Below, one piece after another: positions 20,210-28,756 of a DNA stretch of 64,000 nucleotides. Source of the stretch: Bradyrhizobium sp. NDS-1 (GTDB lineage Bacteria > Pseudomonadota > Alphaproteobacteria > Rhizobiales > Xanthobacteraceae); contig NZ_CP136628.1 of the NCBI RefSeq assembly GCF_032918005.1, positions 2,465,501 to 2,529,500 on the forward strand, given 5' to 3'. The translations under genes and the position numbers were made by a program. Within the stretch, counting starts at the first letter, position 1; the number at the start of each line of letters is the position of its first letter. The notes under the pieces are model-generated. The model made no database searches. It was not told where the DNA came from and was given only the letters and a program-made list of their open reading frames with translations.

Positions 20210-20622
20210 TTGGGCTTGACGCATAGGGCAGTAGCGGCACATCAAGTTGCCGTCGGAAGGGGCGGCAGCCACATTCATCTCCTCTCGGTCGGATCATCAT
20301 TTGCCTTCCGAGACCGCGGCTACAGCGCCTTCTGTGCTGCAAAGGGTGGATTGGCTGCTCTTTTGAAACAGCATGCGACCGAATTGGCGCCGCACCGCAT
20401 CACCGTCATTGGCGTCGCTCCGGGGAGGTCCGCTCTCACAAGAACGAGAAGGCTCTCGACGATCCAGCCTCATTTCAAAGAGCTACTGCTGACATTCCGC
20501 TTGGGCGATTAGCTACACCCGAGGATGTAGCGGGGGCCGTGCACTTCTTTGCGTCATCCCTCTCTAGGTTCGTAACCGGTCAAATCCTCTAGATCGATGG
20601 CGGCCTCACCGCCAGCACATAA
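20210..20622 (+). pseudogene. Short-chain dehydrogenase/reductase relic
   Basis: C-terminal half of an SDR: YSAFCAAKGGLAALLKQHATELAP carries the YxxxK active-site pair, followed by ITVIGVAPG. After a frameshift near 20500 the characteristic end LATPEDVAGAVHFFASS, RFVTGQIL, an in-frame stop, IDGGLTAST is seen. The N-terminal Rossmann half is absent. It is the first recognisable coding remnant after the sigma54 promoter at 20096. Confidence 0.75.
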
Positions 20623-20884
20623 GCGGACGATTTCCAGGAAGGAGACGATCATAAAATCAGCTCTGCTTGATTATGGCTGCGCATCATTCTCACCCCGATT
20701 GTTTACCACGTCGCGAGTCAACGTGGTTGCGATGTCGGTGATCCGTGCAACGGTATCTGCGTGGCGCCTACAGCCGAGCTTCAGAACGTGTCTGGGCTAT
20801 TCTCGCCGGAAGCGGCGTGACGGCGGCGATCGCGCAGGTCGCCGATGCAGTGCGAATGGTTTCTCGCGCGACTGGAGAAGATCG

Positions 20885-21565
20885 ATGAGCGTTGGCGGCC
20901 CTGATGTTTTATTTGATGTCAATCATCCTCGGCCCAGCAACTACTGCGCGTATCGGCAGTCGGTTCAGACACGCCTACTCCACATCCTTCGAGAGAATCC
21001 GGGCTGCCGATTTCTTGAGATTGGCGTAGGACCGATCCTGAGGCAGGAGCAGTTCAAGACCATCGATGAGCTTCGCATTGAATATGTGGGCTTGGACTTC
21101 AAACATATTTGCGCCAAACATCGGATCGACTTAGCTGCCGCTAGCATCGCTAACCGAAACATCCGGTTTCTGGGAAACGTTGTAGGCACATACCTGTTCA
21201 ACCTGATCAGGTTGATGAGGCATGGGGAGGCGTTTGACATCATCTATCTCGATGGCAACCATTCTATCTATGTCGATCTAGCGGCTGCCATCGCAGCAGT
21301 ACGGCTCTTGAAGCCCCGAGGCCTTCTCCTGTTCAATGACGTGAGGTTCGTGTTCGGACAGACAGAATTGAACCAGAAGACTGCTCTTGCGGACATCGCG
21401 AAGACCAAGGAGCTAACCGAAGATGAGGCCAACGAGCCTCACGTCACGATCATCATCCGCGAGTATCTGATTCCAATGTTTAGTTTTGAGGTGGTGCGGT
21501 CGTGGTCAGATCCTGATTGGATCGTGCTCAGAGCCCCAAGTTCCACTGCGTGGCTACGGATATGA
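20885..21565 (+). CDS. Class I SAM-dependent methyltransferase
   Basis: A 226-residue methyltransferase of the Methyltransf_24 type. The SAM-binding motif I is FLEIGVGPI, the acidic motif II lies in YVGLDFKH, and FDIIYLDGNHSIYVDLAAAIAAVRLLKPRG is the typical motif for this group. ATG 20885 is preferred over the upstream open frame because GGAGAAGATCG precedes it and homology begins there. Substrate unknown; the group includes enzymes acting on sugars of polysaccharides and on small molecules. It would be transcribed from the sigma54 promoter at 20096 if the intervening relic does not stop transcription. Confidence 0.75.
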   Translation: MSVGGPDVLFDVNHPRPSNYCAYRQSVQTRLLHILRENPGCRFLEIGVGPILRQEQFKTIDELRIEYVGLDFKHICAKHRIDLAAASIANRNIRFLGNVVGTYLFNLIRLMRHGEAFDIIYLDGNHSIYVDLAAAIAAVRLLKPRGLLLFNDVRFVFGQTELNQKTALADIAKTKELTEDEANEPHVTIIIREYLIPMFSFEVVRSWSDPDWIVLRAPSSTAWLRI

Positions 21566-21999
21566 TGAGTCTCACGGGCCGGCAGGCCGATGATGTCTAC
21601 GTCTGATCGTGGACTATCTTGGTGGGCCCATGCAGGTATGTGCGAAGTTGCCTTGTCAGCGTGGTTGCGCTGTGGTTTGGCCCGTCACACACGCGACAAA
21701 GGAGATTCCATACCTTTCGCGGAGAAGATTGCTAAGGATGCGGCAGAGCGTAAGATCGTCGTTGGGAGAGAAGAACGTCGCGGTACCTTCATTCTTCCAC
21801 GTCAGTGCTCCGTCCACTGGCTGCCGTGGCTAGTTTTCCTAGAAAAACTCCGTTTCAGGCTCGAACCGACTGAACGTCGACGATAAGCCCGAATCGGCTT
21901 GCTGCATTTGACAAGGGGCGCACTGCCTCATCCAGAATGTTACTGGACAACTTCTCGCCGATGATTGGGTCGGTGCCATCGAATTGGTTCGGGGGCGTC
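21566..21999. other. Gene-poor interval
   Basis: No recognisable gene or signal between the methyltransferase and the transposase relic. Confidence 0.35.
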
Positions 22000-23965
22000 T
22001 ATGGCGGGAAAGGTCAGCATGGGCGCGCGGCGGGAGGTGGTGTCGGCCTAACGGAGCGTTACAGGTCGGCCAAACGAGCGGAGAAGGGGCGCATCCTCGA
22101 TGCGCTATGCGCGACGGTGGGCTGGCATCGCAAAGATGCGGCGGGCGCACTTGGGCGGCGCGCAAAGGTTAAACCGGGGAAGGTCGAAGCCCCCGGAGAG
22201 CGCAAGCGTAGACATGGCGCTACGATAAAGGACCCGAAAACGGCGTTATGGGAGGCGTCGGATCGGGTCTGCGGCAAGCGGCTCAAGTTGATGATCCCGA
22301 CCTTGCTGACGGCCCTCGAGCCACATGGCCGACTGCAGCTTGGGCAGGTGGACCGCGACTTTGCTCTGGCGATCAGTGCTGCTAGCAGTGACCGCCTGCT
22401 CGTCGACGTGAAGCTCGCGGCGAGCGGCGGCAGGCGGGCTCCGCGCCGGAGTCATTTCGGCAATCCGGCGCGAAGTCGCGTCCGCACGTTCATGATTGGA
22501 AGAGCCCGCCGCCCGCCCTCTGTGAGGTCGACATGGTCGCCCATGGCGGCACGTCGGTGGCTGGCTCGCTCATCCAGACCCTGACGATGGTCGATGTCGC
22601 CACGGGCTGGGCGGAGTACCTGTCATTGGTGACGCGGGAAGGTTAGCTGGTCGTCGAGGCGATCAACCGCGCACAGAGCCTGTTCCCTTGGCTTTTGCGC
22701 GGCGTAGACTTCGACAATCATAGCGCCTTCATGAACTATGTCGTGTCGTTTTCGCTCGCCCCACACTTCACCGCCGCGGGGCCTGCACGCATGCCGCCAT
22801 CGACATAGGAAGCCGCGTGTTCCGGAAATATTTCGGTGTGGTGCCGTCTTCGATCCACAAGGGGCAGCAGGGCGCTGTTGCCGTGGACGAGAACTAGGCG
22901 CGCCTCACGCTGCGGCTCGTCCCGGCTTGCCGGACGGTCGAAGCTGCAATCGACGAACTGGCGAAGCGGCTCAGCCTCCTCCTCGTCCAGCGTCGCCTGA
23001 AGCAGCCTCGCCGCGTCCGCCATTCCGAGCTGTTCGGCCCAGGTGCGCAGCGTTCCGTAGCGCGAGATCCTCGCTAACCCACCTTACGCTTTCCCCGGTT
23101 ACGCCATCGAGCGGCTGGTCGAACGGCTGGTAATTGTCCTTGGTGATGACCGTCAGCTTCAGCACGATTCGCGCGTCGCCGGCTATTTTGCAGGCTCCGA
23201 CCTGTGGGCCTATGCCCGGCCCGCGGATGCGCGCGAGCGCGAGTTCCTCAAACCATTTGCCGCACAGATCCCGCCGGACATCATGGATGGCAGCTACCGG
23301 CTTCCCGTCAGTGCCATGGTGTCGCGAACAAAAGCTCGAAGTCACGCGCTCGCGCGCGTACAAGAAGAACGATCAAGCATTCGTCGAGCAGAAGAATGCT
23401 GCTCTTGTGCGTCGCCTGATGGAGTATCCCCGCTTCGATGGCGTCGAGACGGCGCACGTGATGGGCCGCCTGTATGCGGCGGCAGGGCCGTACGTCAACG
23501 TCTTTCAGCCGTCGTTCAAGCTGAAGGAGAATCGCCGCGAAGGGCTAAAGTAATCAAGCGCTATCCCCCCATCGACGCCTATGAGCGTCCGTGGTCGCAT
23601 CCCAAGGTGACTGTAGCCGTCGGAAACGGCTGCGCGATCAGTATCGTTCGCTCGATCCGGTAGCGTTGTTGGCCGAGATTCGCGCACCCCAGGACGATTC
23701 GGCAATCGCGCCGATCGTCGTGCCGGCAGACGCGCGGCCTGCAATGCGCCAGCACGAGCTCCGCGCCGAAGGACCGCAGGCACTTTCGCGAGGATGCTCG
23801 GCAAGACGGTGACTTCCTGCGCGCCGCGTGCCACGCAAAGGCGGGCTCGTCGGCCCAATAGAGCCAGGGTTTGCATGCCGTCCAAGCTAGACGCGCACAT
23901 TGCCATCGCCGGACGCAACCTGTCACAATCACTGTGCAGCGCGCTAGCCCAGGAGAAGGGTTTTG
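22000..23965 (+). pseudogene. Integrase-core (rve-type) transposase relic with an inserted segment
   Basis: A heavily frameshifted transposase. Fragments in order: RYRSAKRAEKGRILDALC, ALWEASDRVCGKRLKLMIP, DRLLVDVKLAASGGRR, then MVAHGGTSVAGS and TLTMVDVATGWAEYL with catalytic Asp, LLRGVDFDN with the second Asp, and after a gap CREQKLEVTRSRAYKKNDQAF with VEQKN (catalytic Glu), LYAAAGPYVNVFQPSFKL and RLRDQYRSLDPVALLAEI. The coding sequence breaks at about 22745 and resumes at 23310, so about 565 bp of foreign DNA is inserted. Several stops and shifts make it inactive. Confidence 0.8.
22746..23309. other. Insert of unknown origin inside the transposase relic
   Basis: This segment separates two halves of the transposase that join when it is removed (NYVV before, VPWCREQ after). 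It contains a minus-strand piece (AARLLQATLDEEEAE) resembling the end of a ferritin-like YciE/DUF892 protein, and a plus-strand open piece (RLVERLVIVLGDDRQ, GYFAGSDLWAYARP). No terminal repeats were recognised, so the mechanism of entry is unclear. Confidence 0.45.
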
Positions 23966-24040
23966 CTTGATGCAGCAAGCGCGCCCTCCCGAGAAAGCAT
24001 TAGGTCGTGTATGGCTTCTGTAAAGCAGACCAACAGGTCC

Positions 24041-24068
24041 AAAAAACCCCGGCCTACGGCCGGGGCTT
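24041..24068 (-). terminator. Rho-independent terminator of the outer-membrane protein gene
   Basis: On the minus strand a GC-rich stem (AGCCCCGGCC / GGCCGGGGTT) with a 3-nt loop is followed by a run of T (AAAAAA on the plus strand at 24041-24046). It lies about 25 bp after the stop codon of the outer-membrane beta-barrel gene. Confidence 0.88.
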
Positions 24069-24092
24069 TCGATCCGCCGTTTGAACGACAGA

Positions 24093-24830
24093 TTAATATT
24101 TGAGAAGAATCGGACCGCCGAACTTATAGTTGAGCCGTGCAGTCAGAAGATTGAAATCCTGGCGGATGCGATCGGTCCCACCAGCGGGCGCGGCGAAAGT
24201 CACCGTGGCGGGCTGCATGAATAGGTGATCGTACTCGAAGCCAACCGACCAGTTCGGTGCGAACCCGTACTCGATGCCGGCTCCCAAAGCGCCGCCCCAA
24301 AGAACGTGCTCGCTGTTCCCAAGCTGCGCGCCCGTGAGGATCGAGCTGATCTGATAGGTGTTGCTCGTGACTGCGGCGCCGCCTTTGGCGTAAAGCAGTA
24401 CGTTGTCGAAGGCGTAGCCGATCTGCCCTGTCACCAGGCCAAACGCATCAATCTTGGTCTGGTTGACATCCGAAAACGCGACGCTGACATTCGAGCCGGT
24501 CAAATCAGCCCAATTTCCCCGGCCTTCAACACCAAGAACGATCTGGCCTATCTGCCATCGATAGCCGATCTGGCCACCAATGGTCACGCCGGTCGCGTCA
24601 TGACAGCCCTCGGACGTGCCGGCATTGAAATCCCAGCAATTCGAGCTAGAGCCCAAGCCACCGTTCATACCGAGATAGTAGCCGCTCCAGTCGTAGGTTG
24701 CAGCCGCGACAGGCTGCGGAGCTATGGTGTAGAGAGGTTGGACGGGCTGCGCAGCCAGATCCGCGCCAAATGCGGGCGCCACCGCGTCAAGCGCCACAAT
24801 GCTCACAGTGGCGAGCAACAAGTTCTTCAT
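24093..24830 (-). CDS. Outer-membrane beta-barrel protein (Omp25/RopB-like)
   Basis: A 245-residue surface protein of the OmpA-like beta-barrel type common in Rhizobiales. ATG 24830 gives MKNLLLATVSIVALDAVAPAFGADLA, a signal peptide cleaved after AFGA. Then comes the hallmark YDWSGYYLGMNGG, repeated alternating strands (GGQIGYRWQIGQIVLGVEG, GQIGYAFDNVLLYAKGG, GIEYGFAPNWSVGFEYDH) and the C-terminal RLNYKFGG with terminal aromatic residue. Expected to be an 8-stranded outer-membrane porin-like or structural protein. A strong terminator follows at 24041. A weak -24/-12-like site (GGGCGCGAATGTTGCG) lies at 24906-24921 on the same strand, upstream. Confidence 0.9.
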   Translation of the reverse strand: MKNLLLATVSIVALDAVAPAFGADLAAQPVQPLYTIAPQPVAAATYDWSGYYLGMNGGLGSSSNCWDFNAGTSEGCHDATGVTIGGQIGYRWQIGQIVLGVEGRGNWADLTGSNVSVAFSDVNQTKIDAFGLVTGQIGYAFDNVLLYAKGGAAVTSNTYQISSILTGAQLGNSEHVLWGGALGAGIEYGFAPNWSVGFEYDHLFMQPATVTFAAPAGGTDRIRQDFNLLTARLNYKFGGPILLKY

Positions 24831-25048
24831 TTCTACTCTCATGTCTTGAGTGCCTCCGAGCCTCGTGCGTCTTAACAACGTCCGCGCGAATTGCTGTAAC
24901 TGCATCGCAACATTCGCGCCCAAAGGAATGTTCGAACCGAACGCTGCGTCAGGTTGCTGCATTGCAGATCATCTCCAACCGCGTCGCAATGTTCGGTCGC
25001 GTGCGAACATGGGTCGCTTAGGTGTTGACGAAAAGCGGGCTGCTGATC

Positions 25049-25363
25049 TCAGCGGATTAAGCGCACCGCAAGCCAGATGATACCCAGCCACACCGCAACC
25101 AAGAAGAGCAGAGCGCTTTGCAACGTCCTTGCTCTTATCCTGTTGCGCCATCGAAGGAGCTGCGATGAGCACCCGGTGAAGCGCCGACCCCGTACAACAG
25201 CTATCACTTCATCATAATCAGTGAACCGGAAGTGAGAGCGATGTTTGCGAATATACGCCAGCCGCTCAGTGGGTGAGAGGCACTGTGCCCATGCTTTCCA
25301 TGCCTCGTCATCAAAACACGCGCTATTCTCAACGAGTTCGGCGAGGCGCTCGTCAGGCTTCAT
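25049..25363 (-). CDS. Hypothetical small protein with C-terminal membrane helix
   Basis: A 104-residue protein starting MKPDERLAELVEN (ATG 25363). It has a charged soluble part (DEAWKAWAQCLSPTERLAYI, FRFTDYDEVIAVVRGRR) and a single C-terminal hydrophobic helix (LQSALLFLVAVWLGIIWLAV) followed by RLIR, fitting a tail-anchored inner-membrane protein. The frame extends upstream but that part is low in coding character. No family recognised. Confidence 0.5.
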   Translation of the reverse strand: MKPDERLAELVENSACFDDEAWKAWAQCLSPTERLAYIRKHRSHFRFTDYDEVIAVVRGRRFTGCSSQLLRWRNRIRARTLQSALLFLVAVWLGIIWLAVRLIR

Positions 25364-26038
25364 GATGCATCCGCTGTACTGACTGTCGGGATCGAGTCCT
25401 ACGAAGGAAGCCTCACCTACGAAACCTCTCCGTTTAGGTAGGCGAGTTAAACGAATCGAACTCGGCCAGGACGCATTGGTCACGGTCAGCGCGGCCTTGA
25501 TCCTGACGCGAGATGAACATCGGAGTCGTTGCGAGGACTCTGGATCTCTCCTTTCGCCAGGTGCAGATCGCGACGGGCATCGAAGCGCCGTAGATACACT
25601 AGCAGAGTGAAGGCGGCTCCTTGTCGACGCTGCCGCCGTGCTCGCCGTCGCATTCAGTTCAAGCGCTAGCTCGCGTGCCAGACATATCTTCTCCGAGATT
25701 CGCACCAGCGCTGATTAGAAGTCGGTCTGGCAATTGCTTCCGCACATGCTAAGATCGCACAGATGGACGTTGTCCAGGCTGGGGGCGTTTGCAAATCCAC
25801 CGCCGCCGACCTGATGATCCGTGAATGGCCGACCCGCGGTCTTCATCGCTCAGCATCTCAGGTCAGATCGGCGATCAGTCACATGTTACACCGTGCTGTT
25901 GGGACCGACTCAAGGCGAGCACGCGCGTGGCCTCCACTCCGCCTTGCAAATCTGTGCTCGACGAACTGGCGGTGAAGGGCGTTCTCCCTCGCGTGGCGGA
26001 TCCGCAATTTCCTTCTTTGAGCAAGGCCGAATGCAACG
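25364..26038. other. Gene-poor interval
   Basis: Overlapping short frames on both strands, no recognisable domain. Confidence 0.35.
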
Positions 26039-26218
26039 TTAGGAACCACGGCGTGCGGGAACTCGGAGCGGCGGCGGAGCAGAAGTGCCGGAATGAAAGA
26101 GAGCACCATAGAGCCGGGCGCGCTCACGTCGCTTGCGGGAACGCCAGCTGCGCACACCGTAGCCCAGTCCAAAGCCGCCAAAGAAGATCATAGTGAGCAA
26201 AAAGAGTGCTGTGGTCAT
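26039..26218 (-). CDS. 59-residue membrane protein downstream of a NolA-type promoter
   Basis: Short gene starting ATG at 26218 and ending TAA at 26039. The product has one hydrophobic helix (residues 3-22: ALFLLTMIFFGGFGLGYGV) followed by a strongly basic stretch (RSWRSRKRRERARLYG), the topology of a small inner-membrane protein with a cytoplasmic basic tail. It lies about 95 bp downstream of the NolA-type element at 26315-26345 on the same strand, and nothing else fits between. No family name is known to me. The composition, the position behind a conserved promoter element and the clean frame support it as a real gene. Confidence 0.55.
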   Translation of the reverse strand: MTTALFLLTMIFFGGFGLGYGVRSWRSRKRRERARLYGALFHSGTSAPPPLRVPARRGS

Positions 26219-26314
26219 CTGGATGTCTAAACCGGAGGATTGCTTGATGTGTTACGTCACACTCCCGCCCTCGGTGGCTAACTAGTTGGTCGGCGCGAGG
26301 CGGCGGATGCCTCG

Positions 26315-26345
26315 TTCCTACAACGTGACGCTACGTGCGATTCAA
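26315..26345 (-). promoter_or_regulatory. NolA-type (MerR-style) promoter element, copy A
   Basis: Minus strand: -35 TTGAAT, 19-bp spacer CGCACGTAGCGTCACGTTG, -10 TAGGAA. The long 19-bp spacer is the mark of MerR-activated promoters, and the spacer core is shared with the nolA promoter at 34242-34272 and three other copies. Directly downstream is the 59-residue membrane protein gene. Confidence 0.7.
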
Positions 26346-26755
26346 GTCCCTTCGGCTACTCCCAGCCAAAATCTATTCTAGCTCGAGGTGGCCTGCAGCA
26401 GCAGTGGGCGCGAGCCAGGCGTAGTCTGCAGATGCCCTGAGCGGCCCACGCCGTGATCGTTGCAGGAAACGAGATTCGTTATGGGCTGATACCCGTGGTT
26501 TGGTCAGAGTGTTGCGCTTCTCTCGGCCGCTTGCCCCACCCGCCCTGGGCGGGACGAAGAAGACGTTCAGCGGCAGCTGAAACGTGGACGAGGCTAGCCA
26601 TCTCGCTGCGCAGGACAGGCGTGCTGTTAAGACGCCTGGGCTATTCGCGTCGGGCAGCGGGGAGGCTGCCGCATTGTGGTGCAAGGCGTGCCGGAGTCAT
26701 CCTCTGAAACCGAGGGCCTAAATTAGGCTCTGACGCTATTTTGGTGCAGCACTGG
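26346..26755. other. Gene-poor interval
   Basis: No recognisable gene; a minus-strand open frame at 26373-26684 shows no domain. Confidence 0.35.
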
Positions 26756-26983
26756 TCATGTGGAGCTGATTACCCGAGCCTGCAGCAAGTCGAGCTTGGC
26801 GCGCCCGTACATTTGGCGCTTAATCAGTTTGAGTTTGGTGATCTGGCCTTCGGTCTGTCCGTTGGACCAGGACGTCGTAATCGCTGCGCTGACGGCGGCT
26901 TTGTCCTTGATGACGCCGTTGGCGAAAGATATGACGAGGCTTGCGCATGCTCGTTCCAACCATGGTTCTAGCTCTCCGTGAGC
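26756..26983 (-). pseudogene. ISL3-family transposase fragment
   Basis: About 70 residues matching the C-terminal end of ISL3-type transposases: FANGVIKDKAAVSAAITTSWSNG, QTEGQITKLKLIKRQMYGR and AKLDLLQARVI. A stop codon precedes the fragment, so only the 3' end of the gene remains. No inverted repeats were found around it. Confidence 0.8.
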
Positions 26984-27141
26984 CTACTTGCGGATCATCG
27001 CAGATTCATCAACTACCGAGGTGATGTCGCTCCATTCCAGGAGCTTCAAAGCTCCTCAGGAGCTCAATCGAAGCGCCTCGGCTAACATCAACAGTGCACA
27101 GCCAAGTGTTGCGGCGGGCGATGGGTGGAGCGGGGCATGGA

Positions 27142-27486
27142 TCAATGCATCTTGCGATTAGCGCTGCAGATACCGACTCGGCTAAGCGGATCCTGAGTGC
27201 GGCGCGGTTCGCTGGTCATGAACATTTTCGTTGCAAAATCGAGCGACCTGAATGCTCGGTCGCGGACCGCCTGCGGCAAATCAGGAGTCGCGTCGATCGC
27301 AGCGCGCGCGTCGCTCATAATCTTATCTTTTGCGGAAAGAAGCTTTGCATCCAACATTACATGAAGCGTCTCTCGAACGTCAGGTGAGATCGAGCCGTCT
27401 CCATCGATCAATTCTCGAAGTTTCCAAAACATACGCTCGACTGCTACCATAGAACCGAGGACTGACATCAGTTTTGGTGACATCAT
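27142..27486 (-). CDS. Hypothetical protein, possibly sigma54-controlled
   Basis: A 114-residue protein starting MMSPKLMSVLG (ATG 27486, with GAAGGAG about 6 nt upstream). Predicted mostly helical and charged (VERMFWKLRELIDGDGSISPDVRETLHVMLDAK; ATPDLPQAVRDRAFRSLDFATKMF). No membrane segment and no family recognised. A near-consensus -24/-12 site lies about 110 bp upstream on the same strand (27596-27611), which would place it in the nitrogen-fixation regulon. Confidence 0.55.
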   Translation of the reverse strand: MMSPKLMSVLGSMVAVERMFWKLRELIDGDGSISPDVRETLHVMLDAKLLSAKDKIMSDARAAIDATPDLPQAVRDRAFRSLDFATKMFMTSEPRRTQDPLSRVGICSANRKMH

Positions 27487-27595
27487 TGCCATCTCCTTCT
27501 CCAGCCAGATCCTGGCGACCATCCCAGCGAAATCCGATCTGTTCCCGTGTGACACCGGCGCGCGCGGCGCCCCTGAAAGAGGCGAATGACTGGAG

Positions 27596-27611
27596 TGCAA
27601 TTTCTCTGCCA
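27596..27611 (-). promoter_or_regulatory. Sigma54 (-24/-12) promoter, candidate
   Basis: Minus strand TGGCAGAGAAATTGCA: one mismatch to TGGCAC-R-N4-TTGCW with right spacing. It points at the hypothetical gene 27142-27486. Confidence 0.5.
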
Positions 27612-28141
27612 GGGGCGTGAGATCGCAGGTTGCTCAGGGAAGCTCGCAAAGCGTGCGATTTGCGAGCAAGGCATTTATCTTTCCTGTGCTCCAGGCCGTA
27701 ACCCGGGCGCGTGCGGTGGCTCACGTCGAAAAACCGACATGGAGGGTGGTTCTGTTTGCCACAAACCGCCAGCGGCATCGGAGTTGGACTTCTCCTGCCA
27801 GGCGTCCAATGCGTTTCCGCTTGTTCACTGAGATCGCTCTGTTAACCAGGCGGAATTGACTGAGTGATCCCCGGTCACGCAACGGTGGTCATCAGATACC
27901 CGGTGCTCTGGGCGCCCACGCGTTTTGTGATTGCATGGGTACATCGAGATTGAGCCTCCCGATCTGGCGACGGCGTGTTGGCGTGCGCTACGTTGACCTC
28001 GATCGATCTCTTGAGTCTCCATCGCCGTCTGGTCGAGCTCAGAAGAGATGCTAACTTAAACGCACATATCATTTCTCGTGCCGGAGTCCGTATCTCGGAT
28101 TGATTCACTTCGTCTGTCTTACTGTCCTCGTCCCTGCACGG
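27612..28141. other. Gene-poor interval
   Basis: Short frames on the minus strand (27825-28108) have no recognisable domain. Confidence 0.35.
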
Positions 28142-28444
28142 CTATGCTGTGCAAACCGTGCATGTTACCCACCACCGGCCACCGCGTTTCTCCGCGCGTA
28201 ACTTGCCGCGGCGGATCCGAGAGAGCACGGCTTCGGCGCTTATGTGGTTCATCACTGCGAACCGCTGAACAGTGAGGTAGTCCGCATCGAGAGGTCGCGG
28301 GGTGCTAATGCCGTGCGCGGCCAGCAGAATGCGCAGCGAAGCCAATTCCGCTAGCACGATCTCGAGCTTACGCGCGATCTCTTCGGTCTGAGCGGAGCGC
28401 GGCCGGGACCGCGTCACGACAGGCCCGCTCGGGCGATAAGCCAC
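28142..28444 (-). CDS. Small protein with a helix-turn-helix-like C-terminus
   Basis: A 100-residue frame (GTG start at 28444). The N-terminal half contains a helical segment (TEEIARKLEIVLAELASLRILLAAHG); the C-terminal half (LTVQRFAVMNHISAEAVLSRIRRGKL, then RWWV) resembles the winged helix-turn-helix of excisionase/MerR-type small DNA-binding proteins. It could be a regulator or recombination directionality factor left by a mobile element. The start is uncertain because no good ribosome-binding site precedes it. Confidence 0.45.
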   Translation of the reverse strand: MAYRPSGPVVTRSRPRSAQTEEIARKLEIVLAELASLRILLAAHGISTPRPLDADYLTVQRFAVMNHISAEAVLSRIRRGKLRAEKRGGRWWVTCTVCTA

Positions 28445-28756
28445 ACCTCGGATTCGTGTAGAATGGGATCGACGAACCAGCGCGCCAAAGCGGAACGAGC
28501 GTGAGCCGACTTACCTGCCCAAGCAAACCACTGCTCGGGCAGTATCAAGGCACGCAAAGTGAAGGACAGGCCGTTCGTTTGCAGTTACGCCTCCTGTTCG
28601 GTGATGTAGTCGAAAGGGTCGAATCCGCATAAAGTCCCTTTGGACCGCAAGAGCGGCCTTATAGATGCATTCGGCTCCGGTACTCATCGACTCTCGGCGT
28701 TGTCATTTGTTGCTGGATCAATGGCAAATTTATTGCAATTCGCTGTTGGCTCACCG
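28445..28756. other. Gene-poor interval
   Basis: No recognisable gene. A -24/-12-like sequence on the plus strand (28722-28737) would read antisense into the oxidoreductase gene and is probably fortuitous. Confidence 0.35.

Noticed and set aside
24225..24875. 216-codon plus-strand frame opposite the outer-membrane protein gene
   Set aside because: Shadow of a gene with signal peptide, barrel strands and its own terminator.
28722..28737. TGGCAAATTTATTGCA as a sigma54 promoter
   Set aside because: Good match, but it reads antisense into the oxidoreductase gene with no plus-strand gene to serve.
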